A stretch of DNA of 64,000 nt from Pelomonas sp. Root1444 (GTDB lineage: Bacteria; Pseudomonadota; Gammaproteobacteria; Burkholderiales; Burkholderiaceae_C), in the NCBI RefSeq assembly GCF_001426885.1, contig NZ_LMFP01000033.1, positions 62,263 to 126,262 of the forward strand, given 5' to 3'. Of this stretch, positions 1 to 9,364 are shown one piece after another. How positions within the stretch are numbered: position 1 is the stretch's first letter; every line of letters starts with the position of its first letter. Both the position numbers and the translations under genes were made by a program. Under the pieces are notes generated by a model. It saw only the letters and a program-made list of their open reading frames with translations, searched no databases and was not told the DNA's origin.

Positions 1-762
1 GAGGCGCGCCGCTATGCCGACGTGCATGTCGCCGCCGAGGGCAACGGTCGCGAGATCCCGGTCGGCTGGACGCTGCGCGATGACGCCAGCTATGTGCACG
101 TCTGCACCAACGAGACCATCGACGGCGTCGAGTTCCACGACCTGCCCCGGCTGACCAACGGCGTGCCGCTGGTCATCGACTGCTCGTCCCACCTGCTGTC
201 CCGCCCCATCGACTGGCAACGCGTCGGCCTGGCCTTTGGCGGCGCGCAGAAGAACATCGGCCCGGCCGGCTTGACGCTGGTCTTCGTGCGCGAGGACCTG
301 CTCGGCCATGCGATGGACATCTGCCCCACGGCCTTCAACTACGAGACGGTGGCAGCCAACCATTCCATGTACAACACGCCGCCGACGTTCGCGATCTACG
401 TCGCGGGCCTGGTGTTCCAGTGGGTCAAACAGCTGGACTACGCCGGCAAGCGGGGCCTGGCCGCCATCGAGCAGCGCAACATCGACAAGGCCGCGCTGCT
501 CTACACGGCGCTGGACGCATCGGCCTTCTACGAGAACCGCGTCGCCGCCAACTGCCGTTCGCGCATGAACGTGCCCTTCTTCTTGAAGGACGAGCAGCTC
601 AACGAAACCTTCCTGGCCGAAGCCAAGGCGGCCGGCCTGCTGCAGCTCAAGGGCCACAAGTCGGTCGGCGGCATGCGCGCTTCCATCTACAACGCGATGC
701 CGCTGGAAGGCGTGCAGGCGCTGGTGTCCTTCCTGCAGGACTTCGAGGCCCGCCATGGCTGA
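1..762 (+). CDS. serC: Phosphoserine aminotransferase, C-terminal part (5' end outside window)
   Basis: PLP enzyme that converts 3-phosphohydroxypyruvate and glutamate to phosphoserine in cytosolic serine synthesis; SerC also serves pyridoxal phosphate synthesis in many proteobacteria. The frame is open from base 1, so the start lies upstream; about 253 of the usual ~360 residues are present. The PLP-lysine motif [11 protein letters not shown] is visible near visible residue 82, followed by the conserved NTPPTFAIY region and the C-terminal [12 protein letters not shown]. It heads a serC-pheA-tyrA-aroA series typical of Burkholderiales, and its stop overlaps the pheA start by 8 nt, which suggests translational coupling. 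Confidence 0.97.
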   Translation, partial: EARRYADVHVAAEGNGREIPVGWTLRDDASYVHVCTNETIDGVEFHDLPRLTNGVPLVIDCSSHLLSRPIDWQRVGLAFGGAQKNIGPAGLTLVFVREDLLGHAMDICPTAFNYETVAANHSMYNTPPTFAIYVAGLVFQWVKQLDYAGKRGLAAIEQRNIDKAALLYTALDASAFYENRVAANCRSRMNVPFFLKDEQLNETFLAEAKAAGLLQLKGHKSVGGMRASIYNAMPLEGVQALVSFLQDFEARHG

Positions 763-1852
763 ACCCGTCGCCTCCCAGGCGCTGTTGGCGCTGCGCGACC
801 AGATCGACGGCCTGGATAAGCAGCTGCTGGAGCTGCTGAACCAGCGCGCCCGCGTGGCCGAGCAGGTCGGCGAGATCAAGCGCGCCGAGGGCACGCCCTT
901 CTTCCGCCCCGACCGCGTCGCGCAGGTCATCGACAAGATCCGCGCCGCTAACCCCGGCCCGCTGAAGGCCGAACACGTGGCCGCCATCTGGCGCGAGATC
1001 ATGTCCGCCTGCCTGGCGCTGGAGTCGCCGCAGCGCGTCGCCGTGCTGGGGCCGGTGGGCACCTTCTGCGAGCAGGCCGCCATCGAGTACTTCGGCGGCG
1101 CCGCCGACCTCGTCTATTGCGCCAACTTCGACGAGGTCTTCCACGCCACTGCCAGCGGCAGCGCGCAGTTCGGCGTCGTCGGTGTGGAAAACATGACCGA
1201 GGGCGTCGTCACGCGCTCGCTGGACCTGTTCCTGCACACGCCCTGCCATGTGGTCGGCGAGGTCAGCCTGCTGATCCGCCACAACCTGATGCGCAAGGAG
1301 CCGTCCATGAACGGCATCGAGGCCGTGTTGGCGCATCCGCAGGCGCTGGCCCAGTGCCAGAACTGGTTGAACAAGCACCTGCCCGATGTCGAGCGCCGCG
1401 CGGTGTCCAGCAATGCTGAAGGCTCGCGCTTCGCCGCCGAGAACCCGGCGCTGGCGGCGCTAGGCAGCGAGCGCGCCTCCACGCTGTTCGGCCTGCACAT
1501 CACCGCCCACGCCATACAGGACGAGGCCTACAACCGCACCCGCTTCGCCGTCATCTGTCTGCCGCAGACGATGGCCACGCCGCCAGCCACTGGCCGGGAC
1601 TGCACCAGCCTGGTCGTCTCCGTGCCCAACCGCCCGGGCGCTATGCACGACCTGCTGGTGCCGCTGAAGACCCACGGCGTGTCCATGACCCGCCTGGAGT
1701 CCCGCCCGGCCCGCACCGGCCAGTGGGACTACCACTTCTACATCGACCTCGACGGCCACCCCAGCCAGCCGCACGTCGCGGCGGCGCTGGTGGAATTGCG
1801 CGAGCTGTGCGCCTTCTTCAAGATCCTGGGCGCCTACCCGGTGAAGGCCTGA
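755..1852 (+). CDS. pheA: Bifunctional chorismate mutase / prephenate dehydratase (P-protein)
   Basis: Cytosolic enzyme making phenylpyruvate from chorismate for phenylalanine synthesis. The 365-residue protein has an AroQ-type chorismate mutase at residues ~8-90, prephenate dehydratase at ~95-275 containing the YNRTRF motif of the active-site region, and a C-terminal ACT domain (~285-360) with the ESRP motif that binds phenylalanine for feedback inhibition. Length and domain order are normal for the family. The ATG overlaps the end of serC, and tyrA follows after 4 nt, so this is one operon. No leader peptide or attenuator is visible, as expected for an internal gene. Confidence 0.97.
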   Translation: MAEPVASQALLALRDQIDGLDKQLLELLNQRARVAEQVGEIKRAEGTPFFRPDRVAQVIDKIRAANPGPLKAEHVAAIWREIMSACLALESPQRVAVLGPVGTFCEQAAIEYFGGAADLVYCANFDEVFHATASGSAQFGVVGVENMTEGVVTRSLDLFLHTPCHVVGEVSLLIRHNLMRKEPSMNGIEAVLAHPQALAQCQNWLNKHLPDVERRAVSSNAEGSRFAAENPALAALGSERASTLFGLHITAHAIQDEAYNRTRFAVICLPQTMATPPATGRDCTSLVVSVPNRPGAMHDLLVPLKTHGVSMTRLESRPARTGQWDYHFYIDLDGHPSQPHVAAALVELRELCAFFKILGAYPVKA

Positions 1853-1856
1853 GCCG

Positions 1857-2753
1857 ATGTTCAACCAACTCGGCGTGATCGGGTGCGGCCTGATGGGTGG
1901 CAGTTTCGCGCTGGCGATGAAGCGCGCCGGCCTCGTGCGTCGCGTCATCGGCTACAGCAAGTCGCCGTCGACGACCGAGCAGGCCAAGAAGCTGGGTGTC
2001 ATCGACGTCGCCGCCGAATCGGCCCTGCTCGCGGTCTCGGGCTCAGACATCGTGCTGATCGCCGTGCCGGTGTCCGCCACCGAAAGCACGCTCAAGGCGA
2101 TCCGCCACCTGGTCAACCCGGGCGTGCTCTTCATGGACGTCGGCTCGACCAAGTGCGACGTCATCGAAGCCGCGCGCCGCGCGCTGGGCGAGCGGGCTGC
2201 CAGCTTCGTGCCCTGCCACCCGATCGCCGGCAAGGAGTCGGGCGGCGTCCAGCATGCCGAGGCGACGCTCTACGAAGGCCGCCAGGTCATCCTGACGCCG
2301 CAGCCTTTCACGAACCCGCAGCTCGTGCAGCGCGCCACCGACGTCTGGTCCGCGCTCGGCGCCACGGTGCTGAAGATGCGGCCGCACAACCACGACGCCG
2401 CGTTCGCCGCAGTCAGCCACCTGCCGCATCTGCTGGCCTTCGCGTTTTTCCAGGCGATTGCCGAACAGCCGGCCGCGCGGGACTACCTCAGCCTCGCCGG
2501 TCCGGGCTTCCGCGATTTCACGCGCATCGCCGCCGGCGAGCCGGCCGTCTGGCGCGACATCCTGCTGACCAACAAGCGCGATGTGCTGGCCCAGTCCAAG
2601 CGATTCCGGGCGGCGCTCGACGCGCTGGAGGCGTTGATCGAGTCCGGCGACGCCGCCGCCCTCGAGGCCGCACTGCGCCCCATCTCCGAAGGCCGTGCGG
2701 CCTGGAGCTTGTCCACCCCTGCTGTCCCTCCCGGCCGCCCTACGGCTAAGTGA
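1857..2753 (+). CDS. tyrA: Prephenate dehydrogenase
   Basis: NAD(P)-dependent oxidative decarboxylation of prephenate (or arogenate) toward tyrosine. The 298-residue protein opens with the dinucleotide-binding motif [10 protein letters not shown] at residues ~8-17, and [11 protein letters not shown] near residue 121 is typical of the TyrA core. It is a stand-alone dehydrogenase with no fused chorismate mutase, the usual betaproteobacterial form. It starts 4 nt after pheA. Its stop TGA at 2751-2753 shares one base with the ATG of the next gene. Whether prephenate or arogenate is preferred cannot be told from the sequence. Confidence 0.95.
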   Translation: MFNQLGVIGCGLMGGSFALAMKRAGLVRRVIGYSKSPSTTEQAKKLGVIDVAAESALLAVSGSDIVLIAVPVSATESTLKAIRHLVNPGVLFMDVGSTKCDVIEAARRALGERAASFVPCHPIAGKESGGVQHAEATLYEGRQVILTPQPFTNPQLVQRATDVWSALGATVLKMRPHNHDAAFAAVSHLPHLLAFAFFQAIAEQPAARDYLSLAGPGFRDFTRIAAGEPAVWRDILLTNKRDVLAQSKRFRAALDALEALIESGDAAALEAALRPISEGRAAWSLSTPAVPPGRPTAK

Positions 2754-4753
2754 TGTTCAAGATTCCCTTCCTCGACCTGCCGCCGCTGCGCGGCGCTGCA
2801 GGCACCGTGCGCCTGCCCGGCTCCAAGAGCATTTCCAACCGCGTGCTGCTGCTGGCCGCGCTGAGCGAAGGGCGCACCGTCGTGCGCGACCTGCTCGCCT
2901 CCGACGACACGGCTGTCATGCTCGATGCGCTGCGCGCCTTGGGCTGCGGCGTGGCGCAGGATGGCGACACGGTCAGCATCGTGGGCCTGGGCGGGAAGCT
3001 GCTCGCCAAGCAGGCCAAGCTCTTCCTGGGCAATGCGGGCACGGCCATGCGTCCGCTGACCGCAGCACTCGCGCTGCTGGCGGCAACGCAAGGCGGCGAC
3101 TTCGAGGTCTCCGGCGTCGCACGCATGCACGAGCGCCCGATCGGCGACCTGGTCGATGCGCTGCGCGGCCTGGGCTGCGCCATCGACGACCTCGGCAACC
3201 CCGGCTATCCGCCCCTGCGCCTGCGTGGACCGTCGACGCTGGCACTCGACGCGCCGGTGCGCGTCCGCGGCGACGTGTCCAGCCAGTTCCTGACCGCCCT
3301 GCTGCTGGCGCTGCCGCTCGTGGCCGAGCGCGACATCCGTATCGAGGTCATCGGCGAGCTCATCTCCAAGCCTTACATCGAGATCACGCTGGCGCTGCTG
3401 GCGCGTTTCGGCATCGATGTGCAGCGCGACGGCTGGGAGGCCTTCACCATCCCGGCCGGCAGCCGCTACCGCTCGCCCGGCGAGGTCTTCGTCGAAGGCG
3501 ATGCGTCGTCGGCGTCCTATTTCGTCGCGCTGGGCGCCATCGCGGCGACCGACGCACCCGTGCGCATCGAGGGCGTCGGCAACGAGTCGCTGCAGGGCGA
3601 CGTGCGCTTCATCGAGGCTGCGGCCGCCATGGGCGCGAATGTCCAGGCCGGGCCGAACTGGCTGGAGGTGCGTCGCGCCGCCTGGCCGCTCAAGGGCCTC
3701 AGCCTTGACTGCAACCACATCCCCGACGCGGCGATGACCCTGGCCGTCATGGCGCTCTATGCCGACGGGCCGACCACACTGAGCAACATCGCCAGCTGGC
3801 GCGTCAAGGAGACCGACCGCATCGCCGCCATGGCGACCGAACTGCGCAAGCTGGGCGCCGCAGTCGAGGAAGGCCCCGACTGGATCCGGGTGCATCCGCT
3901 GCACGACTGGAAGGCGGCCGCCATTCACACGTATGACGACCACCGCGTGGCGATGTGTTTCTCGTTGGCGGCTTTCAACGGCCTGGTCACCGACAAACCT
4001 GTGCCGGTGCGCATCCTGGAGCCGCACTGCGTCGCCAAGACCTTCCCGGACTATTTCGAGACGCTGTTCGGCGTCGTCAGCGTCAATGCCGCCGACGTGC
4101 CGGTCATCACCATCGACGGCCCGACCGCCTCCGGCAAGGGCACGCTGGCCGACGAGGTCGGCAAGGCGCTGGGTTTCGGCGTGCTGGATTCCGGCGCGCT
4201 CTACCGTGTCACCGGGCTGGCCGCGCGCCGCGCCGGCCTGGACCTGGACGACGGCGAAGCCGTCGCCGCGATCGTGCCCACATTGGCGCTGCGCTTCAGC
4301 GACGGCCATGTCTTCCTCGGCGACGAGGATGTGAGCGCCCGGCTGCGCGCGGAGGCGACCGGCCTGCTGGCCTCGCAGGTGGCGGTCCACCCGGCCGTGC
4401 GGCAGGCACTGCACCAGCTGCAGCTCGGCTTCCGGCGCCTGCCTGGCCTTGTCGCTGACGGACGCGACATGGGCACGGCCATCTTCCCTGACGCCGACCT
4501 CAAGGTTTTCCTGACCGCCAGCGCCGCCACGCGCGCCGAGCGGCGGTATAAGCAATTGATTTCCAAAGGGATTTCGGCTAATATCAAAGGCTTGCGCGAA
4601 GATTTGGAGGCGCGGGACGAACGGGACAAGAACCGCTCGGCCTCACCTCTGGCCCCCGCGCAGGACGCGCAGCTGCTCGACAACTCGGCGCTGACCATCG
4701 AAGCCTCGGTGGATCAGGTATTGAGCTGGTGGCAGCAGCGCCGGCCCTTCTGA
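2753..4753 (+). CDS. aroA-cmk: Fused EPSP synthase / cytidylate kinase
   Basis: One 666-residue frame joins two enzymes that are usually separate. Residues ~1-440 are 3-phosphoshikimate 1-carboxyvinyltransferase (shikimate pathway): PGSKSISNR near the N-terminus, [10 protein letters not shown], and [11 protein letters not shown]. Residues ~448-666 are CMP kinase: the P-loop motif GPTASGKGT, then [19 protein letters not shown] and the [13 protein letters not shown] lid region. No stop or frameshift separates the halves. I chose ATG 2753, overlapping the tyrA stop by one base; GTG 2750 is possible but less likely. Such fusions are annotated in several Burkholderiales. The stretch around 4547-4620 is noticeably AT-rich and uses rare-looking codons, apparently because it also contains the rpsA promoter. 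Confidence 0.96.
   Translation: MFKIPFLDLPPLRGAAGTVRLPGSKSISNRVLLLAALSEGRTVVRDLLASDDTAVMLDALRALGCGVAQDGDTVSIVGLGGKLLAKQAKLFLGNAGTAMRPLTAALALLAATQGGDFEVSGVARMHERPIGDLVDALRGLGCAIDDLGNPGYPPLRLRGPSTLALDAPVRVRGDVSSQFLTALLLALPLVAERDIRIEVIGELISKPYIEITLALLARFGIDVQRDGWEAFTIPAGSRYRSPGEVFVEGDASSASYFVALGAIAATDAPVRIEGVGNESLQGDVRFIEAAAAMGANVQAGPNWLEVRRAAWPLKGLSLDCNHIPDAAMTLAVMALYADGPTTLSNIASWRVKETDRIAAMATELRKLGAAVEEGPDWIRVHPLHDWKAAAIHTYDDHRVAMCFSLAAFNGLVTDKPVPVRILEPHCVAKTFPDYFETLFGVVSVNAADVPVITIDGPTASGKGTLADEVGKALGFGVLDSGALYRVTGLAARRAGLDLDDGEAVAAIVPTLALRFSDGHVFLGDEDVSARLRAEATGLLASQVAVHPAVRQALHQLQLGFRRLPGLVADGRDMGTAIFPDADLKVFLTASAATRAERRYKQLISKGISANIKGLREDLEARDERDKNRSASPLAPAQDAQLLDNSALTIEASVDQVLSWWQQRRPF
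4556..4584 (+). promoter_or_regulatory. Probable sigma70 promoter for rpsA inside the cmk coding region
   Basis: TTGATT (4556-4561), a 17 bp spacer and TAATAT (4579-4584) form one of the best sigma70-like promoters seen in the window, although it lies inside a gene. The surrounding codons (ATT, AAA, GGG, GCT, AAT) are unlike the GC-rich codon use nearby. In E. coli rpsA is likewise transcribed in part from promoters within the upstream cmk gene. Transcription would begin near 4591, giving a leader of about 330 nt before rpsA. Confidence 0.7.
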
Positions 4754-4921
4754 CGCGCCTTGTTACTCACGGGGCGCCCAAAAGAGTCCAGGCTTGAGAA
4801 GCCACGGCCCGCGGCCCTTCCCTCCGAACGTCTGTTCACTGAGGGCTGCGATGTCAACAACTTAACCCGCAGCTCGTCTGCACGCCGCGTCGGGGCTCCT
4901 CGACGCATCAAGGTCCAACAC
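4754..4921 (+). other. rpsA untranslated leader region
   Basis: This 168 bp stretch holds no separate gene. The rpsA frame happens to be open upstream to 4760, but the encoded extension is Arg/Pro-rich and unlike S1. An AAGG at about 4910 with 8 nt spacing gives a plausible ribosome binding site for ATG 4922. In enterobacteria the rpsA leader folds and allows S1 autoregulation; a comparable role here is inference only. Confidence 0.5.
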
Positions 4922-6637
4922 ATGTCCCAAACCCAAACCGCCCAAGCCTCCGGCATGGAATCCTTTGCCGCCATGTTCGAGGAGTCGCTGCAGCGCTCCG
5001 ACATGCGCGCTGGCGAAGTGATCTCGGCCGAAGTCGTTCGTGTCGAACACAACTTCGTCGTCGTCAACGCAGGCCTCAAGTCCGAAGCCTACGTGCCCAT
5101 CGAGGAGTTCAAGAACGACCAGGGCGAACTGGAAGTCCAGGTCGGCGACTTCGTCTCCGTCGCCATCGACGCCATCGAAAACGGCTACGGCGACACCATC
5201 CTGTCGCGCGACAAGGCCAAGCGCCTGGCCTCGTGGCTGAGCCTGGAAACGGCCCTGGAGTCCGGCGACTTCGTGACCGGCACCGTCTCCGGCAAGGTCA
5301 AGGGCGGCCTGACCGTCCTGGTCAACGGCATCCGCGCCTTCCTGCCCGGGTCGCTGCTGGACACCCGCCCGGTGAAGGACATGAGCCCCTACGAGGGCAA
5401 GACCATGGAATTCAAGGTCATCAAGCTCGACCGCAAGCGCAACAACGTGGTGCTGTCGCGTCGTGCCGTGGTCGAAGCCTCCATGGGTGAAGAGCGCGCC
5501 AAGCTGCTCGAGACGCTGTCCGAAGGCGCCATCGTCAACGGCGTGGTCAAGAACATCACCGAATACGGTGCGTTCGTGGACCTCGGCGGCATCGACGGCC
5601 TGCTGCACATCACCGACATGGCCTGGCGCCGTGTCCGTCACCCGAGCGAAGTGGTGACGGTCGGCCAGGAACTGACCGCCAAGGTCCTGAAGTTCGACGC
5701 CGAGAAGAACCGCGTCTCGCTGGGCATCAAGCAACTGGGCGACGACCCGTGGTTCGGCGTGGCCCGCCGCTACCCGACCGGCACCCGCCTGTTCGGCAAG
5801 GTCACGAACATCGCCGACTACGGCGCGTTCGTCGAGATCGAGCCGGGCATCGAAGGCCTGGTGCACGTCTCCGAAATGGACTGGACCAACAAGAACATCG
5901 CCCCCAGCAAGCTGGTCTCGCTGGGCGACGAAGTCGAAGTCATGGTCCTGGAGATCGACGAAGACAAGCGCCGCATCAGCCTGGGCATGAAGCAGTGCAA
6001 GGCCAACCCGTGGGAAGAGTTCGCCGAGAACGTCAAGCGCGGCGACAAGGTCAAGGGCCCGGTCAAGTCGATCACCGACTTCGGCGTGTTCGTGGGCCTG
6101 GCGCAAGGCATCGACGGCCTGGTGCACCTGTCCGACCTTTCTTGGGACGAGACCGGCGAGACCGCCGTTCGCAACTTCAAGAAGGGCCAGGAAGTCGAAG
6201 CCGTGGTTCTGGCCGTGGACGTCGAGCGCGAGCGCATCTCGCTGGGCATCAAGCAACTGGACAGCGACCCGTTCACCGCCTACACCACGATCAATGACCG
6301 TGGCGCCTCGGTGACCGGCAAGGTCAAGACCGTCGACCCGCGCGGCGCCGAGATCGAGCTGGCTGACGGCGTGATGGCCTACCTGCGCGCTTCGGAAATC
6401 TCCCGCGACCGCGTGGAAGACGCCCGCAACGTGCTGAAGGAAGGCGACGAAGTCACCGCCGTGGTCGTCAACATCGACCGCAAGACCCGCAACATCCAGC
6501 TGTCCATCAAGGCCAAGGACAACGCCGACAACCAGGAAGCCATGCAGCGCCTGAGCCAGTCGAGCGAGCGTGAGAACGCTGGCACCACCAGCCTGGGCGC
6601 CCTGCTGCGCGCCAAGCTGGACAACCAGGGCAACTAA
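4922..6637 (+). CDS. rpsA: 30S ribosomal protein S1
   Basis: RNA-binding ribosomal protein needed for initiation on most mRNAs. The 571-residue product begins [16 protein letters not shown] and contains six S1 (OB-fold) repeats, seen as recurrent segments such as [39 protein letters not shown] and [20 protein letters not shown]. Length fits the family (557-575). The start at ATG 4922 was chosen by homology and by the AAGG upstream; the longer open frame to 4760 is rejected. It follows cmk, the widely conserved cmk-rpsA order, and is followed by two hairpins before ihfB. Confidence 0.98.
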   Translation: MSQTQTAQASGMESFAAMFEESLQRSDMRAGEVISAEVVRVEHNFVVVNAGLKSEAYVPIEEFKNDQGELEVQVGDFVSVAIDAIENGYGDTILSRDKAKRLASWLSLETALESGDFVTGTVSGKVKGGLTVLVNGIRAFLPGSLLDTRPVKDMSPYEGKTMEFKVIKLDRKRNNVVLSRRAVVEASMGEERAKLLETLSEGAIVNGVVKNITEYGAFVDLGGIDGLLHITDMAWRRVRHPSEVVTVGQELTAKVLKFDAEKNRVSLGIKQLGDDPWFGVARRYPTGTRLFGKVTNIADYGAFVEIEPGIEGLVHVSEMDWTNKNIAPSKLVSLGDEVEVMVLEIDEDKRRISLGMKQCKANPWEEFAENVKRGDKVKGPVKSITDFGVFVGLAQGIDGLVHLSDLSWDETGETAVRNFKKGQEVEAVVLAVDVERERISLGIKQLDSDPFTAYTTINDRGASVTGKVKTVDPRGAEIELADGVMAYLRASEISRDRVEDARNVLKEGDEVTAVVVNIDRKTRNIQLSIKAKDNADNQEAMQRLSQSSERENAGTTSLGALLRAKLDNQGN

Positions 6638-6652
6638 GCCCTCGGTTGACTG

Positions 6653-6674
6653 CCCGGTCTCCACGGAGGCCGGG
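6653..6674 (+). terminator. GC-rich hairpin after rpsA
   Basis: CCCGGTCTCC (6653-6662) can pair with GGAGGCCGGG (6665-6674) over about 9 bp including one G-U pair, leaving a tight loop. No T-run follows, so alone it is a weak intrinsic terminator; it may act with the next hairpin or protect the rpsA 3' end. Confidence 0.45.
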
Positions 6675-6684
6675 TATGCTCCCC

Positions 6685-6724
6685 ACAGGCTCGCCGGCCT
6701 CGCCAGCGGGCCTGTTTCAATTTG
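6685..6724 (+). terminator. Probable intrinsic terminator between rpsA and ihfB
   Basis: Bases 6685-6697 pair with 6703-6715 (outer arms ACAGGC and GCCTGT, one C-A mismatch and one G-U inside) around a 5 nt loop, followed by TTTCAATTT. The stem is long and the tail moderately T-rich, so partial or full termination after rpsA is plausible, with ihfB possibly having its own promoter in the last 30 bp before its start. Confidence 0.6.
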
Positions 6725-6747
6725 ACGACTGACAAAGCCGCTTTGCC

Positions 6748-7041
6748 ATGACCCGCTCCGACCTCGTCGCCGTGCTCGCCGAACGATTTGGCCAACTGAC
6801 CCAGCGCGACACCGAGTTCGCGGTCAAGACCATCCTCGACGCGATGAGCGACGCACTCGCCCGCGGCCACCGCATCGAGATCCGCGGCTTCGGCAGCTTC
6901 TCCATCAGCCGGCGCCCGCCCCGCGTGGGCCGCAACCCGCGCAGCGGCGAGCAGGTCATGATCCCGGAGAAGCTGGCCCCTCATTTCAAGCCCGGCAAGG
7001 CGCTGCGCGAAGCCGTGGACAAGCATCTCCCCGTGGAATGA
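6748..7041 (+). CDS. ihfB: Integration host factor subunit beta
   Basis: Small nucleoid protein that heterodimerises with IhfA and bends DNA at specific sites; it also assists sigma54 promoters, which is relevant to the sigma54 site at 59430. The 97-residue product starts [17 protein letters not shown] and carries the family signature [23 protein letters not shown] with the DNA-intercalating proline in the beta arm. The downstream position relative to rpsA is conserved in many proteobacteria. Its length and start are normal for the family. Confidence 0.97.
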   Translation: MTRSDLVAVLAERFGQLTQRDTEFAVKTILDAMSDALARGHRIEIRGFGSFSISRRPPRVGRNPRSGEQVMIPEKLAPHFKPGKALREAVDKHLPVE

Positions 7042-7067
7042 TGCCCCTCGTCCAAGGAGTACCTTGG

Positions 7068-7164
7068 CCGGTCCCCCGGGGGGACGGCGATGCTTGCCGG
7101 ATTGACCGACAAGCACATCGCCATGGCGGGCCGGCTCGGGAGCGGCCCAGCGCTCGGCCCGGAA
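7068..7164 (+). repeat. Structured intergenic repeat, copy 1
   Basis: About 97 bp between ihfB and lapA closely resembles 44901-44995 (roughly 85% identity by eye). It opens with a palindrome GTCCCCCGGGGGGAC and ends with arms CGGGCCG / CGGCCCG that can form a stem around an inner GC-rich segment. The palindrome differs between copies in a way that keeps pairing at its arms. It contains no credible gene. It may be a REP-like or MITE-like element; which is unknown. Confidence 0.7.
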
Positions 7165-7183
7165 AACAGAACGCCGCCTGAGC

Positions 7184-7189
7184 CAAAAT
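7184..7189 (+). promoter_or_regulatory. -10-like hexamer close to the lapA start
   Basis: CAAAAT ends 7 nt before the lapA ATG at 7197, and there is no Shine-Dalgarno sequence in between. If used, the mRNA would be leaderless or nearly so. No clear -35 is visible. Confidence 0.35.
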
Positions 7190-7196
7190 CCCGCGC

Positions 7197-7496
7197 ATGC
7201 GCACCCTCGTCTGGCTCCTGCGGGCCCTGCTCTTCTTCACGCTGTTCGCCTTCGCCTTGAACAACAGCCACGACGCGGTCGTGCGCTGGTTCTTCGGCCA
7301 CGAATGGCGCGCGCCGCAGGTCATCATCGTGCTGCTGGCCTTCGGCCTGGGCGCCGCCTTTGGCGTGCTCGCCATGGTGCCGGCCTGGTGGCGCCACCGC
7401 CGCGCCGCCCAGCGCGCCGAGCCGCTGCCCGGCACGCCCATCCCCGCGCCTGACGCGCCCGCCGTTCCCTACGCCGCCCACCAAGATGGAGTTTGA
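7197..7496 (+). CDS. lapA: LapA family inner-membrane protein (DUF1049)
   Basis: Small membrane protein of the lipopolysaccharide assembly pair LapA/LapB. In the 99-residue sequence, residues ~4-24 and ~42-65 are hydrophobic segments separated by a short polar loop (NNSHDAVVRWFFGHE), the standard LapA architecture, followed by a basic cytosolic stretch and a Pro/Ala-rich tail. It overlaps lapB by 11 nt. LapA interacts with LapB in E. coli; the conserved gene pair and its place directly before LPS genes support the call. Confidence 0.88.
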   Translation: MRTLVWLLRALLFFTLFAFALNNSHDAVVRWFFGHEWRAPQVIIVLLAFGLGAAFGVLAMVPAWWRHRRAAQRAEPLPGTPIPAPDAPAVPYAAHQDGV

Positions 7497-8628
7497 TCCG
7501 CGCTGGCTGCTCTTCGTCCTGCCCGTCGTCTTCGTCCTCGGCTGGCTGGCCTCCAAACTCGATTCCAAGCAGTGGAAGCTCGAACAGCGTGAATCGCCCA
7601 AGGCCTATTTCAAAGGCCTGAACCTGCTGCTGAACGAGCAGCAGGACAAGGCCATCGACGCCTTCATCGAAGCCGTCCAGAACGACCCCGACACGTCCGA
7701 GCTGCATTTCGCACTGGGCAGCCTGTTCCGCCGCCGCGGCGAGACCGAGCGCGCCGTGCGCGTGCACGAGCACCTGCTGCGCCGCGGCGACTTGGCGCAG
7801 GCCGACCGCGACCGCGCGCAGCACGAACTGGCGCAGGACTTCTTCAAGGCCGGCCTGTTCGACCGCGCCGAGGCCGCCTACGCCGAGTTGCGCGGCACCG
7901 CCTTCGAGCGTGAGGCGCGGCTGGCCCTGCTGTCGCTGTACGAGCGCTCGCGCGACTGGAGCAAGGCCGCGGAAGTCGCCGCCGAGCTGGAGGCCGCTGG
8001 CAGCGGTTCGTTCTCCGGCCGCATCGCGCACTACCTTTGCGAGCAGGCGCTGGTCGCGCAGTCGCAAGGCCATGCGGATCTCGCACAGGAGCTGATCGGC
8101 CAGGCCCAGCGCCGCGAACCCGAAGCCGCGCGTGCCTACGTGCTGCAGGGCCAGTTGCTGCTGAAGGCCGGCCAGGCCGAGGCTGCGTTCACGGCCTTCA
8201 CCAAACTGCTGGCCGCCAACCCGCCGGCATTCAACCTGGTCGCCGCCGACTGTGCGGCAGCAGCCCAAAGCCTGGGCCAGCCCGAGCGCGCCATCGCGAT
8301 GCTGGCCGAGCAATACCAGCGCGCACCCAGCATGCATTTGCTGCGCGCGCTCGCCACGCTGCAGCCCGCTCCGCAGCGCGAGCGTCTTGCGGCACACCTG
8401 CGCGAGCAACCGGCGCTGTCCGCGGCGACCGAACTGCTCAAGCTCAACGCCGCCGCGCTGCCCGCCAACGAAGCCGCGCCCATGGTGCAAGCGCTGGAGA
8501 AGGCCACCAAGCCGCTGCTGCGCTACCGCTGCGCCGCCTGCGGCTTCGAAGCCGCGCACTACTTCTGGCAGTGCCCCGGTTGTCTGAACTGGGACACCTA
8601 CCCCCCACGCCACGTGGAAGAGCTGTAA
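7486..8628 (+). CDS. lapB: Lipopolysaccharide assembly protein B (TPR, rubredoxin-like)
   Basis: Membrane-anchored adaptor that, in E. coli, presents LpxC to FtsH and so limits LPS synthesis. The start at ATG 7486 gives a 380-residue protein: an N-terminal membrane anchor (WLLFVLPVVFVLGWLASKL), an array of tetratricopeptide repeats (~residues 40-320), and a C-terminal rubredoxin-like metal site with two CxxC pairs (CAACGF and CPGC). The E. coli protein has 389 residues and the same order. A longer frame back to 7360 is Arg/Pro-rich shadow sequence and was rejected. It leads into the envelope cluster. Confidence 0.95.
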   Translation: MEFDPRWLLFVLPVVFVLGWLASKLDSKQWKLEQRESPKAYFKGLNLLLNEQQDKAIDAFIEAVQNDPDTSELHFALGSLFRRRGETERAVRVHEHLLRRGDLAQADRDRAQHELAQDFFKAGLFDRAEAAYAELRGTAFEREARLALLSLYERSRDWSKAAEVAAELEAAGSGSFSGRIAHYLCEQALVAQSQGHADLAQELIGQAQRREPEAARAYVLQGQLLLKAGQAEAAFTAFTKLLAANPPAFNLVAADCAAAAQSLGQPERAIAMLAEQYQRAPSMHLLRALATLQPAPQRERLAAHLREQPALSAATELLKLNAAALPANEAAPMVQALEKATKPLLRYRCAACGFEAAHYFWQCPGCLNWDTYPPRHVEEL

Positions 8629-8632
8629 GCCG

Positions 8633-9364
8633 ATGCGCCACATCATCTGCATGAAGTGGGGCAGCAAATACGGCCCCGAGTACGTCAACCGCCTCTATGC
8701 GATGGTGCGTCGGCATCTGAAGGGCGACTTCAGCTTCGTCTGCCTGACCGACCGCACCGAGGGCATTCGCGCCGAGGTGCGGTGCTTTCCCATTCCCGAG
8801 CTCACGCTCCCTAACGGCGAACCCGAGCGGGGCTGGAAGAAGCTGACCACCTTCAGCCCGGTGCTCGTCAACGAGTACGGCCTCAGCGGCACCGCGCTCT
8901 TCCTCGACCTCGACGTCGTCATCGTCGACGGCATCACGCCCTTCTTCGAGGTGCCGGGCGAGTTCCTCGTCATCCACGACTGGAAGCGGCCGTGGCGCAT
9001 CACCGGCAACTCCTCCGTCTACCGCTGGGAGCTGGGGGCCCATCAGGACGTGCTCACCGAGTTCGTCGCCGACCAGGCCAAGGCCAAGGCCGAGTTCCGC
9101 AACGAGCAGGCCTTCCTGTCCGCCGTGCTGCACCGCCAGGGCAAGCTCAAGTACTGGGATGACGCCTGGTGCGCCAGCTACAAGTACCACTGCATCCCGG
9201 CCTGGCCGACGAGCTACTGGCGCGACCCCTTCATTCCCGAGGGTGCGCGCATCCTCATCTTCCACGGCGTCATGAACCCGCCCGACGCGTTGGCCGGCCG
9301 CAGCAACGGCAACTGGCGGCATGCGCGGCCGGCGCGCTGGATCGCCGACCACTGGCGCGAATGA
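8633..9364 (+). CDS. Glycosyltransferase-like protein of unknown specificity
   Basis: A 243-residue soluble protein starting MRHIICMKWGSKYGPEYVNRLY. The N-terminal CMKWG..Y..EYVNRLYAMV and FVCLTD segments and the acidic LFLDLDVVIVDGI near residues 87-98 resemble GT-A fold transferases with a DxD metal site; the middle has FLVIHDWKRPWRITGNSSVYRW. Such proteins often sit in LPS or capsule loci. It starts 4 nt after lapB and overlaps the next gene by ATGA, so it is coupled to both. Substrate and role are unknown; the glycosyltransferase assignment is inference from motifs and context. Confidence 0.65.
   Translation: MRHIICMKWGSKYGPEYVNRLYAMVRRHLKGDFSFVCLTDRTEGIRAEVRCFPIPELTLPNGEPERGWKKLTTFSPVLVNEYGLSGTALFLDLDVVIVDGITPFFEVPGEFLVIHDWKRPWRITGNSSVYRWELGAHQDVLTEFVADQAKAKAEFRNEQAFLSAVLHRQGKLKYWDDAWCASYKYHCIPAWPTSYWRDPFIPEGARILIFHGVMNPPDALAGRSNGNWRHARPARWIADHWRE

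Noticed and set aside
2483-4555. A 690-residue open frame on the minus strand under aroA-cmk
   Set aside because: It is Arg/Gln/His-rich with no recognisable domain and lies fully antisense to a well-conserved gene. High GC content makes such long antisense frames common here.
4760-4921. Possible 54-residue N-terminal extension of ribosomal protein S1
   Set aside because: The extension is unlike any S1 protein, and ATG 4922 gives the standard length and N-terminus with a usable AAGG upstream.
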